Origin: Bradyrhizobium sp. SRL28
GTDB lineage: Bacteria > Pseudomonadota > Alphaproteobacteria > Rhizobiales > Xanthobacteraceae
Assembly: GCF_018596315.1 (NCBI RefSeq)
Contig: NZ_JAHEAG010000013.1
Location: 110,584 to 174,583, forward strand
Length of the DNA stretch: 64,000 nucleotides
Reading direction: 5' to 3'
Made by a program: the position numbers and the translations under genes. The notes beneath the pieces are model-generated. The model had not been told where the DNA came from. It did no database searches and saw nothing but the letters and a program-made list of their open reading frames with translations. Below are positions 8,440-16,825 of the stretch, piece by piece. Position 1 is the stretch's first letter. Each line of letters opens with the position of its first letter.

Positions 8440-8870
8440 ATGCGCCGTCCCACCCGGCAAGAGGGGCGGCTCGCGATCGTCACGAAACGCGCGGTGGGAT
8501 GCGCTGGACGCGGAAGCCATGACTGACGAGGCTGGCATGACGCGTACGGCGAAGTCGTGTGGTTCTGACGCCGCGGTGCTGGCGTCAAGTTGGCGGTTGC
8601 GCATCGATCCTATCGGATCGAGCGCGGTGTCCCGCCGACGACGGTGGCAAGAAAGCCGTTCACCGGGGAGAGCACGAAGTAAGCCGTAAAGCCACTGCGC
8701 AGGGAAGGCCGGGATGCTCCGCCTGTACCTGTATGCTCGTGTGCGTTTCTTTTGTGCGCATTTGCACACGAGACCGCGGGTGCAGCGTGCACCCGGTCTT
8801 CCCTGCGCCCTCTCTCTTTCGAGAGGGTGAAATCGAAGCAAAGCTCGGGCGAATTTCGTCGCGAGAACGC
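8440..8870. repeat. Interspersed intergenic repeat debris (Bradyrhizobium-type)
   Basis: The gene-free stretch from 8269 to 9031 has no frame with a start site or family match. From about 8440 it follows, as I remember it, an interspersed element common between genes in Bradyrhizobium: a CGATCGTCACGAAACGCGCG segment, then GCAGGGAAGGCCGGGATG, then CACCCGGTCTTCCCTGCGCC, and a short CTCTCTCTTTCGAGAGGG hairpin. Open frames here on both strands are by-products of GC content. A second palindrome (GCCCCGCCTTCGCGGGGC) lies at 8984-9001. Confidence 0.55.
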
Positions 8871-9031
8871 CGCCTCATATTCAGTTGTCATCGTCCGCCT
8901 TGTGCGCAATTGCGCACTGGGGCGGACGATCCAGTATTCCAGAGGCGCCAGTGATTGAATCGAGAAGCCGCGGCGTACTGGATGCCCCGCCTTCGCGGGG
9001 CATGACAGGCAGGGGTGCGTGGACTCCCGTA

Positions 9032-9048
9032 ATGTTATAATATAACGT
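9032..9048 (+). promoter_or_regulatory. Zur-type operator overlapping the zinc operon promoter
   Basis: GTTATAATATAAC (9034-9046) is a perfect 6-bp inverted repeat around one base, the form of alphaproteobacterial Zur boxes. It contains a perfect -10 hexamer, TATAAT (9036-9041), so bound repressor would block RNA polymerase. Transcription would start near 9048-9049, exactly at the ATG of the next gene. No good -35 box is seen. No zur gene is in the window. Confidence 0.8.
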
Positions 9049-9246
9049 ATGTCCATGCCTCACGCCCATTCCCACGACCACGCGCATCATCACCACAGCC
9101 ACGCCCATTCCCATGGCCCGGCGACGCCACATCCGGCGCAACCGGCTCCCTGGTCGATCCTGCGCATGACCGTGGCAGCCCGCCTTGCCGCGGCGCTCGC
9201 GGTCAGCGCCGCTCTGTGGGCCGTTGTGCTTGTCGCGATGAGGTGA
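9049..9246 (+). CDS. His-rich single-pass membrane microprotein, first gene of zinc operon
   Basis: This 65-residue protein has 12 histidines in its first 28 residues (MPHAHSHDHAHHHHSHAHSH), a Pro-rich linker, and one C-terminal membrane helix (about residues 40-64, ending VVLVAMR). The start ATG is two bases after the Zur palindrome and has no ribosome site, so the mRNA is probably leaderless; ATG 9055 is an alternative. It ends three bases before znuC, whose ribosome site lies inside its stop region. The position and composition suggest membrane-held zinc binding for the transporter, but this is inference and I know of no described family. Confidence 0.75.
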   Translation: MSMPHAHSHDHAHHHHSHAHSHGPATPHPAQPAPWSILRMTVAARLAAALAVSAALWAVVLVAMR

Positions 9247-9248
9247 GC

Positions 9249-10004
9249 ATGGCCGCGCAGCTCAAATTCCACAACGTCACGCTGGGCTACGACCGGCATC
9301 CGGCGGTGCATCACCTCAACGGCGAGGTGGCCGCGGGCGCGCTGGTGGCGGTGATCGGGCCGAACGGCGCCGGCAAGTCGACGTTGTTTCGCGGGCTCGC
9401 CGGCATTTTGAAACCGCTCTCGGGGTCGATCGATCTCGGCGGCCTCGATATTCGCGACATCGCCTATCTGCCGCAGAGCGTCGACATCGACCGCAGCTTT
9501 CCGATTTCGGTGTTCGATCTGGTCGGCACTGGCCTGTGGCGCTCCACCGGATTTTTCGGCGGCATGGGCAAGGCGGAGCGGGAGAAGATCACCAAGGCGC
9601 TCGCCGCCGTCGGCCTCAACGGATTTGAGAACCGCTCGATCGGCACGCTCTCCGGCGGCCAGATGCAGCGCATGCTGTTCGCGCGCGTGCTGCTGCAGGA
9701 TGCGCGCCTGATCGTGCTGGACGAGCCGTTCAATGCCATCGACACGAAGACCTCGGCCGATCTGCTCGGGCTGGTGAAGCGCTGGCACGGCGAAGGCCGC
9801 ACCGTGCTGGCGGCGCTGCACGACATGGAGCTGGTGCGCGATCATTTCCCGGAAACCTTGCTGCTCGCGCGCGGGCCGGTGGCGTGGGGCGCGACCGCCG
9901 AGGTGCTGACCGCGGAAAACCTGATGGTCGCGCTGCGGATGTGCGAGGCGTTCGACGACAGCGCCGCCGCCTGCGTCGACGATATGCCCTCGCAGGCCGC
10001 GTGA
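9249..10004 (+). CDS. znuC: Zinc ABC transporter ATP-binding protein
   Basis: This 251-residue ATPase powers zinc import. Walker A is GPNGAGKST, the ABC signature is LSGGQMQRM, and Walker B is LIVLDEP followed by the switch His in AALHDMEL. ATG 9249 follows GAGGTGA, which overlaps the end of the microprotein gene; the longer frame from 9216 is rejected. Its stop overlaps the znuB start. The divalent metal type follows from the neighbours (binding protein with three His ligands, Zur box). Confidence 0.92.
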   Translation: MAAQLKFHNVTLGYDRHPAVHHLNGEVAAGALVAVIGPNGAGKSTLFRGLAGILKPLSGSIDLGGLDIRDIAYLPQSVDIDRSFPISVFDLVGTGLWRSTGFFGGMGKAEREKITKALAAVGLNGFENRSIGTLSGGQMQRMLFARVLLQDARLIVLDEPFNAIDTKTSADLLGLVKRWHGEGRTVLAALHDMELVRDHFPETLLLARGPVAWGATAEVLTAENLMVALRMCEAFDDSAAACVDDMPSQAA

Positions 10005-10873
10005 TGCTCTACGACGCGCTGATCGCGCCCTTCACCGAATTCGAGTTCATGCGCCGCGCGCTCGCCGCCGTGATCGCGCTCGCGCTGGGCGCTGCGCCGA
10101 TTGGCGTATTTTTGATGCTGCGGCGGATGAGCCTCGTCGGCGACGCGATGGCGCATGCGATCCTGCCGGGCGCGGCGATCGGCTTCCTGGTCTCCGGTAT
10201 CAACCTGTTTGCGATGACGACGGGCGGGCTGATCGCAGGCTTCACCGTCGCGATCCTTGCCGGCGTGGTGGCACGCACCACCGAGCTCAAGGAAGACGCC
10301 TCGCTCGCGACCTTCTATCTGGTGTCGCTCGCGCTCGGCGTCACCATCGTCTCGGTCAAGGGCACCAATATCGACCTGCTGCATGTGCTGTTCGGCAACA
10401 TCCTGGCGATGGACGACCAGACGCTGCTGGTGATCGCCTTCAACGCCACGATTACGCTGCTGGTCATGGCCGTGATCTTCCGGCCGCTGGTGATCGAATG
10501 TGTCGACCCGATATTCCTGCGCACCGTCTCTCGCGCCGGTGCGCCCGCGCATCTGGCGTTCCTGGCGCTGGTCGTGATCAATCTCGTCAACGGCTTTCAC
10601 GCGCTCGGCACGCTGCTCGGCGTCGGCCTGATGATCCTGCCCGCCGGCATCGCGCGCTTCTGGTCGCGCGACATCACCGGCATGATCTGCATCGCGGTCG
10701 CCAGCGCGATCGTCTCCGGCTATGCCGGGCTGGTGCTGTCGTTTCAGACCAAGATTCCTTCGGGACCTGCAATTATTCTGATTGCTGCGGGGATTTACGT
10801 GGTCTCGCTATTGTTTGGCCCCGTCAGCGGCCTGGTCCGGCAGATGTTCCCCGGCCGTCACCTCGAGGCGTAG
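10004..10873 (+). CDS. znuB: Zinc ABC transporter permease
   Basis: This 289-residue permease of the ABC-3 family has about eight or nine membrane helices and forms the channel that ZnuC energises. Recognisable parts are MRRALAAVIALALGAAPIGV, LRRMSLVGDAMAHAILPGAA (the cytoplasmic coupling region), and the late LGTLLGVGLMILPAGIARFW. ATG 10004 overlaps the znuC stop by one base, which sets the start; the frame open from 9884 is a shadow inside znuC. Confidence 0.92.
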   Translation: MLYDALIAPFTEFEFMRRALAAVIALALGAAPIGVFLMLRRMSLVGDAMAHAILPGAAIGFLVSGINLFAMTTGGLIAGFTVAILAGVVARTTELKEDASLATFYLVSLALGVTIVSVKGTNIDLLHVLFGNILAMDDQTLLVIAFNATITLLVMAVIFRPLVIECVDPIFLRTVSRAGAPAHLAFLALVVINLVNGFHALGTLLGVGLMILPAGIARFWSRDITGMICIAVASAIVSGYAGLVLSFQTKIPSGPAIILIAAGIYVVSLLFGPVSGLVRQMFPGRHLEA

Positions 10874-10875
10874 TC

Positions 10876-11745
10876 ATGATCCGGCTCTGGCTCATCGCTC
10901 TCACTCTGATCGCGGCTGTTGGTCCGGCCCGCGCCGCGGATCGCCTCAACGTCGTCGCCAGCTTCTCGATCATCGGCGACTTCGTCCGCAATGTCGGCGG
11001 CGATCGTGTCAACGTGACAACGCTGGTCGGTCCCAACAGCGATGCACATGTCTATGTGCCGACGCCTTCGGATACAAAAAAAGTGGCGGATGCGAAGCTC
11101 GTCTTCGTCAACGGTCTCGGCTTTGAGGGCTGGTTGTCGCGGCTGGTGAAATCCGCCGGCGGCAAGGCTTCTGTCGTGACCTCGACATCTGGCATTGCGC
11201 CGCTCAAGCTCGGTTCGGAGGCCGATCCGCACGCCTGGCAATCGGTTGCGAACGCGAAGATCTATGTCGCCAATATCCGCGATGCGCTGGCTGCGGCTGC
11301 TCCTTCGGACGCCGAAGCGTTCAAATCCGGGGCGAGTGCCTATCTGGCCGAGCTCGATGCGCTGGAGCGCGAGGTGCGCGAGGGGATCGCGAAAATTCCG
11401 GAGAACCGCCGCAAGGTGATCTCGACCCACAATGCCTTCGGCTATTTCGCCACCGCCTATGGCGTCGAATTCATCGCGCCGCTCGGCGTCTCGACCGAAT
11501 CCGAGGCCAGCGCCCGCGATATCGCAAGGATCATCACCCAGGTCAGGACCGCCAGAATACCGGCGGTGTTCCTCGAAAATATCAGCGATCCCCGCCTGAT
11601 GGGCCGGATCTCGGCCGAGACCGGCGCCAGGGTCGGCGGAACGCTCTATTCGGACAGCCTGACGGCCGAAAAGGGCGATTCTCCCACTTACATTGCAATG
11701 GTCAGGCACAATATAAAGGCCTTGACCAGCGCGCTGAGCCCATAG
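10876..11745 (+). CDS. znuA: Zinc ABC transporter periplasmic binding protein
   Basis: The protein has 289 residues with a signal peptide (cleavage after GPARA). The cluster A-I fold is indicated by ligand motifs: His58 in SDAHVYVP, His119 in DPHAWQ, His185 in STHNAFGYF and Asp260 in LYSDS. The third ligand is His, as in zinc proteins, rather than the Glu of manganese proteins. It lacks the long His/Asp-rich loop found in many ZnuA proteins; the His-rich microprotein that opens this operon might supply that function. It starts two bases after the znuB stop. Confidence 0.9.
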   Translation: MIRLWLIALTLIAAVGPARAADRLNVVASFSIIGDFVRNVGGDRVNVTTLVGPNSDAHVYVPTPSDTKKVADAKLVFVNGLGFEGWLSRLVKSAGGKASVVTSTSGIAPLKLGSEADPHAWQSVANAKIYVANIRDALAAAAPSDAEAFKSGASAYLAELDALEREVREGIAKIPENRRKVISTHNAFGYFATAYGVEFIAPLGVSTESEASARDIARIITQVRTARIPAVFLENISDPRLMGRISAETGARVGGTLYSDSLTAEKGDSPTYIAMVRHNIKALTSALSP

Positions 11746-11746
11746 G

Positions 11747-11762
11747 GCAGGGGCCTCCCTGC
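11747..11762 (+). promoter_or_regulatory. Intercistronic hairpin after znuA
   Basis: GCAGGG (11747-11752) pairs perfectly with CCCTGC (11757-11762) across a 4-base loop, directly after the znuA stop. There is no U-run, so it is more likely an mRNA 3'-end stabiliser or weak attenuator between znuA and the GTPase gene than a full terminator. Confidence 0.4.
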
Positions 11763-11795
11763 TTGCTCGTGCGATCATTCCGCTCCGGAGTTATT

Positions 11796-12848
11796 ATGTC
11801 TGAACTTTCATCCCAAAAAATTCCAGTGACCGTGCTGACGGGCTATCTCGGCGCCGGCAAGACCACGCTGCTCAACCGCATCCTGTCGGAAAACCACGGC
11901 AAGAAGTACGCCGTCATCGTCAACGAATTCGGCGAGATCGGCATCGACAACGACCTCATCATCGGCGCCGACGAAGAGGTGTTCGAAATGAACAATGGCT
12001 GCGTCTGCTGCACCGTGCGCGGCGACCTCGTGCGCATCATGGACGGCCTGATGAAGCGCAAGGGCAAGTTCGACGCCATCATCGTCGAGACCACGGGATT
12101 GGCGGACCCGGCCCCGGTGGCGCAGACCTTCTTCGTCGACGAGGACGTGCAGAAGAACGCCCGGCTCGACGCGGTCGTGACGGTGGCTGATGCAAAGTGG
12201 CTGAGCGACCGTCTCAAGGACGCTCCCGAGGCCAAGAACCAGATCGCGTTCGCAGACGTAATCGTGCTGAACAAGACCGATCTCGTTTCCAAGGCCGAGC
12301 TGGCCGAAGTCGAGGCCCGCATCCGCGGCATCAATCCGTATGCAAAGCTGCACCGCACCGAGCGCTGCAAGGTCGCGCTGTCGGACGTGCTGGAGCGCGG
12401 CGCGTTCGATCTGGATCGCATCCTGGAGATCGAGCCGGAATTCCTCGACGCCGGCGACGGCCACGATCATCACCACGATCACCATCATGGCCATGACCAC
12501 CACCACGATCACAGCCATAGCCATGGCGGGCTGAAGCATTATCACGACGAGGACATGCAATCGCTGTCGCTGCGGTCGGACAAGCCGCTCGACCCCACCC
12601 TATTCATGCCGTGGCTGCAAAACCTCGTCGCCACCGAGGGCCAGAAGATTTTGCGCTCGAAGGGCATCCTCGCCTTCACCGACGACGACGATCGCTATGT
12701 ATTCCAGGGCGTGCATATGATGCTGGAGGGCGATCACCAGCGGAAGTGGAAGGACGGCGAGCCGCGCGAAAGCCGCGTCGTCTTCATCGGCCGCGAATTG
12801 CCGGAGCAGAAGATCCGCGACGGTTTCGAAAGCTGTATCACGACGTGA
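11796..12848 (+). CDS. COG0523 (CobW/ZNG1-type) zinc metallochaperone GTPase
   Basis: This G3E GTPase of 350 residues probably hands zinc to client proteins when zinc is scarce. Walker A is GYLGAGKTT (16-24), the metal-binding CxCC motif is Cys69-Val-Cys71-Cys72 (NGCVCCTVRGD), and NKTD is the guanine-specificity motif. A loop dense in His and Asp (GHDHHHDHHHGHDHHHDHSH) precedes a CobW C-terminal domain. CGGAG lies five bases before ATG 11796. Its place behind znuA, under a Zur box, argues for the zinc (ZigA/ZNG) branch and against cobalamin synthesis, although such genes are often labelled cobW. Confidence 0.9.
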   Translation: MSELSSQKIPVTVLTGYLGAGKTTLLNRILSENHGKKYAVIVNEFGEIGIDNDLIIGADEEVFEMNNGCVCCTVRGDLVRIMDGLMKRKGKFDAIIVETTGLADPAPVAQTFFVDEDVQKNARLDAVVTVADAKWLSDRLKDAPEAKNQIAFADVIVLNKTDLVSKAELAEVEARIRGINPYAKLHRTERCKVALSDVLERGAFDLDRILEIEPEFLDAGDGHDHHHDHHHGHDHHHDHSHSHGGLKHYHDEDMQSLSLRSDKPLDPTLFMPWLQNLVATEGQKILRSKGILAFTDDDDRYVFQGVHMMLEGDHQRKWKDGEPRESRVVFIGRELPEQKIRDGFESCITT

Positions 12849-13864
12849 TGAAAGAGTTTGATCCGGGCGAAATGCCCTCCATCGCTTCCCTCACCGACAA
12901 GGTACGGGCGTTGCCTGTCGGCATGCCCGTCACGTCGATTCATTTCCTCGGTGACACCGCGGTGTTCATCGGCGCCGAGGAAAACGCCGCGATGGCCAAT
13001 GAGGCGGGTGAAGTCTCGACCGTCGCCGTTCATGGCGGCGCCGTGCTGTGCGCGGCGTCCGACGGCAAGCGCATCGTCACCGGCGGCGACGACGGCAAGC
13101 TCGTTGCGCTGAATGCGAAGGGCGAGACGTCGGCACTGGCGACCGATACAAAACGGCGCTGGATCGACAATGTCGCGCTGCATCCCGATGGCGCCGTGGC
13201 GTGGTCGGCGGGCAAGACCGCGTTTGTCCGCAGCGGCAAGGGTGAGGAGAAGAGCTTTGATGCTCCCTCGACCGTCGGCGGACTGGCCTTCGCGCCGAAG
13301 GGCCTGCGCGTAGCGATCGCCCATTACAATGGCGTGACGCTGTGGTTTCCCAACATGGCGGCGAAGCCGGAATTTTTGGAATGGGCCGGCTCGCATCTCG
13401 GCGTTACCTTCAGCCCCGACAACAAATTCCTGGTCACCACCATGCATGAGCCGGCGCTGCACGGCTGGCGGCTTGCCGATAACCGGCACATGCGAATGAG
13501 CGGCTATCCCGGCCGCGTCCGCTCGATGTCGTGGAGCGTGGGTGGCAAGGGGCTCGCCACCTCCGGCGCCGACACCGTGATCATCTGGCCGTTCACCAGC
13601 AAGGACGGTCCGATGGGCAAGGAGCCGGCGATGCTGGCGCCATTGCAGGCACGCGTCTCCATGGTCGCCTGTCATCCGAAGCAGGACATCATGGCGACGG
13701 GCTATAGCGATGGCACCGTATTGATCGTGCGGCTCGAGGACGGCGCGGAAATTCTGGTGCGCCGCAATGGCAGCGAGCCGGTCTCGGCGCTGGCCTGGAA
13801 CGCCAAGGGCACGCTGCTGGCCTTCGGCACCGAGGACGGCGACGCCGGGATCCTGGAATTCTAG
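12848..13864 (+). CDS. WD40 repeat protein coupled to the zinc GTPase
   Basis: ATG 12848 overlaps the GTPase stop (GTGATG), so the two are translationally coupled. The 338-residue protein has no signal peptide and is all beta-rich repeats, about seven blades, with WD40-like turns such as GKRIVTGGDDGKLVALNAKG, GKGLATSGADTVIIWPF, IMATGYSDGTVLIVRLEDG and LLAFGTEDGDAGILEF. A cytoplasmic propeller is a protein-docking platform, so it may present a client to the GTPase or sense its state; this is inference. I know of no described function for this pairing. Confidence 0.85.
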   Translation: MKEFDPGEMPSIASLTDKVRALPVGMPVTSIHFLGDTAVFIGAEENAAMANEAGEVSTVAVHGGAVLCAASDGKRIVTGGDDGKLVALNAKGETSALATDTKRRWIDNVALHPDGAVAWSAGKTAFVRSGKGEEKSFDAPSTVGGLAFAPKGLRVAIAHYNGVTLWFPNMAAKPEFLEWAGSHLGVTFSPDNKFLVTTMHEPALHGWRLADNRHMRMSGYPGRVRSMSWSVGGKGLATSGADTVIIWPFTSKDGPMGKEPAMLAPLQARVSMVACHPKQDIMATGYSDGTVLIVRLEDGAEILVRRNGSEPVSALAWNAKGTLLAFGTEDGDAGILEF

Positions 13865-13947
13865 GCGCCTCGGACAGGTCCAGTTCCCCACGGAACCATG
13901 CGCCTTGCCGGCCGTTGACTTCACGAACAATTTCGTGGGGTTGAACA

Positions 13948-14283
13948 ATGCCTGCCGATGACCGCCAACGCGAATACCGACGGGAAATGCTGCTCGCGTC
14001 CGCGCTGATCGCGGCCGGGCTGGTCATATCGGCGCTTGCGCTGACCGCTCTCACCGCGCGCGATCCCCAGCAAATCGCGCAGGCGACGCCGCCTACGCAA
14101 TCGACGCCGGGCGCGGAAACGAAGCCGTCCGCGCCATCCGAACCGGCCACGACCGGCCAACGGCCATCGGACATTCCGCCGCAACCGGCCCGTCCCGACG
14201 CAGACGCGCAGAAGGCGGGCGCTCAGCCCGCGCTGCCGCCGGCGCCGGCCGAGAAGGTTGCGCCGCCGATTCGCGAGAAGTGA
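13948..14283 (+). CDS. Membrane-anchored Pro/Ala-rich small protein
   Basis: The 111-residue protein has a charged N-terminus (MPADDRQREYRREM), one membrane helix (ALIAAGLVISALALTALTA), and a long disordered Pro/Ala/Lys tail. The amino-acid bias of the tail is common in periplasmic linkers. The start follows a weak GGGG site. Nothing identifies its partner; it is 83 bases after the WD40 gene and could be read through from it. Confidence 0.6.
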   Translation: MPADDRQREYRREMLLASALIAAGLVISALALTALTARDPQQIAQATPPTQSTPGAETKPSAPSEPATTGQRPSDIPPQPARPDADAQKAGAQPALPPAPAEKVAPPIREK

Positions 14284-14507
14284 TCCCACTTCCGTCACGC
14301 CAATTGTGCAATCGCAAAATCGTGGGCTGGCGAAACCGGCGGTACGCGTCCTGACGCATCAATGTGCAGGAATGTGACCTCATCCGCTCGTATCAATTTG
14401 TATGAGGGGCGCCGCCTTCGAACGCCTTGTGTTGATCCCCAACAAGCGGTTAGGCTTGCTGCAATAACAGCCGGCAACCCAAATAACAGCCGGTCAGGGA
14501 GTGACGC

Positions 14508-15449
14508 ATGCGTGAGTTAACGCCTGAAACGATCACGGACGCCGTGCTCGACCAGATGGCGACGACGCCGGACCCGCGCCTGAAGACGATCATGGCGTCG
14601 GCGGTCAAGCACCTCCATGCCTTCGCCCGCGAGGTCAATCTGACGCCGGCGGAATGGATCAAGGGCATCGAATTCATGACCGCCGCCGGCAAGATGTGTT
14701 CGCCGGAACGGCAGGAATTCATCCTGCTGTCCGACACGCTCGGCCTCTCTGCGCTCGTCAACGGCCTGCACGACGCCACCGCCCTCGAGGAAGCCACCCA
14801 TACCAGCCTGCTCGGTCCATTTTACCGCGAGGCCACGCCGACGCTCGCCGCCGGCAGTTCGATCGCCAAGAACCCGAAGCCGGGCAGCGAGTGCGTGCTT
14901 TATGGCCGTGTCACCGATGCCACCGGCAAGCCGGTCGCCAACGCCACCATCTCGATCTGGCAAACCGGCGCTGACGGCCTCTATGACATTCAGGCGAGCG
15001 CGACGTCGGTCGACTATCGCGGCGTGTTCGCAACCGATGCTGATGGCGTCTATGTGCTGCGCACTGTGAAACCACTCGGATACTCGATCCCGATGGATGG
15101 GCCGGTCGGTGCCATGGTGAAGGCGCAGGCGCGGCATGGCATGCGGCCGGCGCATATTCACTTCCTGGTCGGCGCGCCGGGCTATCGCGAACTGGTCACG
15201 GCGCTCTATCTGCGCGACGATCCGCATCTGGCTGACGATGTCGTATTCGGCTCGTCCGGCGATCTCGCCGTCGACGTGGCGGCAAACGACCCGGACTGTC
15301 CGATCAAGGGCATGCCGAGCATCCGCTTCGACATGCGGGTTTCGCGTGAAAGCGAGGCCGACAAGACCAGCGGGCGCGTCGGCGCCGATCCGTCGGCGAT
15401 CATGAAAAAATCGGCCAGAAACGAAGCCGCGCCGGTGGGAGCCAAATAA
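14508..15449 (+). CDS. Intradiol ring-cleavage dioxygenase (catechol/hydroxyquinol 1,2-type)
   Basis: The enzyme of 313 residues opens an aromatic ring between two hydroxyls using Fe(III). The N-terminal helical dimerisation domain (about 1-100) ends in HTSLLGPFYREATP. The ligands are one Tyr in GADGLYDIQ, a second in PLGYSIPMDGP, and the two His of RPAHIHFLVG. The arrangement and GPVG motif fit hydroxyquinol and chlorocatechol dioxygenases. A long tail follows residue 280. GGGAG lies upstream of ATG 14508. The Liv-type importer downstream suggests it works on an imported aromatic or its product; no maleylacetate reductase or other lower-pathway gene is nearby. Confidence 0.88.
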   Translation: MRELTPETITDAVLDQMATTPDPRLKTIMASAVKHLHAFAREVNLTPAEWIKGIEFMTAAGKMCSPERQEFILLSDTLGLSALVNGLHDATALEEATHTSLLGPFYREATPTLAAGSSIAKNPKPGSECVLYGRVTDATGKPVANATISIWQTGADGLYDIQASATSVDYRGVFATDADGVYVLRTVKPLGYSIPMDGPVGAMVKAQARHGMRPAHIHFLVGAPGYRELVTALYLRDDPHLADDVVFGSSGDLAVDVAANDPDCPIKGMPSIRFDMRVSRESEADKTSGRVGADPSAIMKKSARNEAAPVGAK

Positions 15450-15538
15450 TCTCGGTCTGAACTAACCATTCGCAGCGACCGGACGGAGATCCGGCGGAAT
15501 CGAAATGACTGATAACAACGACAAATGAGGGGGACGCA

Positions 15539-16783
15539 ATGAAACGCAGGACATTCCTTGGCGGTGCGATGGCCGTCGCAGTGGTTGGGCAGGGCTCGCG
15601 CGCGCTGGCGCAGCAGCCGCCGATCAAGATCGGCATGTCGATGCCGCAAACCGGCGGTCTTGCCGGCGGCGGCAAGGCTTCGCTGCTCGGCATCGAAATC
15701 TGGCGCGACGACATCAATGCCAAGGGCGGCCTGCTCGGCCGCAAGGTCGAACTGGTCGTCTATGACGACAAGTCGAGCGCATCAGAGACGCCGGCGATCT
15801 ACGCCAAGCTTGTCGACGTCGACAAGGTCGATCTCCTGTTCGCGCCTTACGCGACCGTGCCGACCGCGCCGATCATGCCGTTCGTCAAGCAGCGCGGCCT
15901 GCTGCTGATGGGGAATTTCTCGTTCCAGGTAAACAGCAAGGTCGGCCACGACATGTGGTTCAACAATGCGCCCTGGGGCCCGGCCGACAGCTGGGCGGCC
16001 TCGTTCCTCGATCTGGCGCAGAAGGCCGGCGGCAAGAGCATGGCGCTGCTCACGGCGGACCAGGAATTCGCGCAAAACCTCGCGCTGACCGCACGCGACG
16101 TCGCCAAGAAGCGCAACATACCGGTTGTCTTCGACCAGTCCTATCCGCCGAACACGGTGGAATTCGCTTCCATCATCCGCGCGCTCAAGGCCGCCAAGCC
16201 CGACATCGTCTATGTCGCGTCGTATCCGCCCGACTCGGCCGGCATCCTGCGCGCCGTGAACGAGATCGGGATCGGCGACGACGTCAAGATCTTCGGCGGC
16301 GGCATGGTCGGCCTGCAGTTCGCGGCCGTGATGTCCAATCTGGGTTCGCTGCTCAATGGCGTCGTGAACTACAATACCTGGCTGCCTGAATCGAGCATGT
16401 ATTTCGACGGCACCAAGGCGTTTTTCGACACCTATACCAAGCGCGCCATCGAGGCCAAGGTCGATCCACTCGGTTACTATCTGGCGCCGTTCGGTTATGC
16501 GATGGGACAGATGATCGATGCGGCGGTCGGTGCGACCAAGTCGCTCGACCAGAAGGGCATCGCCAAATATCTGCGCGATAACGAGCACAAGACCATCGTC
16601 GGGCCGATCGCGTTTTCGGCAGATGGCGAGCGCAAGGAAACGGCGACGCTACAGGCACAGTTCCGGGGCGTGAAGGACAAGGACATCGAACAGTTCCGGT
16701 CCTCCGGCAAGCAGGTGATCCTGTTCCCCGAGAAGCTGAAGACTGGAAGTCTCATCAGTCCCTTCGAGGCTGCTCGAAAGTAG
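15539..16783 (+). CDS. Liv-type ABC transporter substrate-binding protein
   Basis: This 414-residue periplasmic protein has a twin-arginine-like leader (MKRRTFLGGAMAVAVVGQGS, cleavage near ALA-Q) and the type I binding-protein fold of the LivJ/LivK family: KIGMSMPQTGGLAGGGKASL, INAKGGLLGRKVELVVYDDK, DLLFAPYATVPTAPIMPF. AGGGGGACG upstream sets ATG 15539. Members of this branch near aromatic-degradation genes often bind aromatic acids instead of amino acids, but I cannot tell the ligand from the pocket. It heads a five-gene importer set in one direction. Confidence 0.9.
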   Translation: MKRRTFLGGAMAVAVVGQGSRALAQQPPIKIGMSMPQTGGLAGGGKASLLGIEIWRDDINAKGGLLGRKVELVVYDDKSSASETPAIYAKLVDVDKVDLLFAPYATVPTAPIMPFVKQRGLLLMGNFSFQVNSKVGHDMWFNNAPWGPADSWAASFLDLAQKAGGKSMALLTADQEFAQNLALTARDVAKKRNIPVVFDQSYPPNTVEFASIIRALKAAKPDIVYVASYPPDSAGILRAVNEIGIGDDVKIFGGGMVGLQFAAVMSNLGSLLNGVVNYNTWLPESSMYFDGTKAFFDTYTKRAIEAKVDPLGYYLAPFGYAMGQMIDAAVGATKSLDQKGIAKYLRDNEHKTIVGPIAFSADGERKETATLQAQFRGVKDKDIEQFRSSGKQVILFPEKLKTGSLISPFEAARK

Positions 16784-16825
16784 GCCTCGTGGCTTTTCCG
16801 GCTCGGAGCCAAGGGGGAACCTGAC

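Noticed and set aside
8174..9141. Several overlapping frames of 80-170 codons on both strands
   Set aside because: They sit in interspersed repeat debris, lack ribosome sites and have no family match.
12590..12847. Upstream extension of the WD40 frame into the GTPase gene
   Set aside because: The codons there read in the wrong phase of a clear GTPase; the ATG at 12848 overlaps its stop and fits the first propeller strand.
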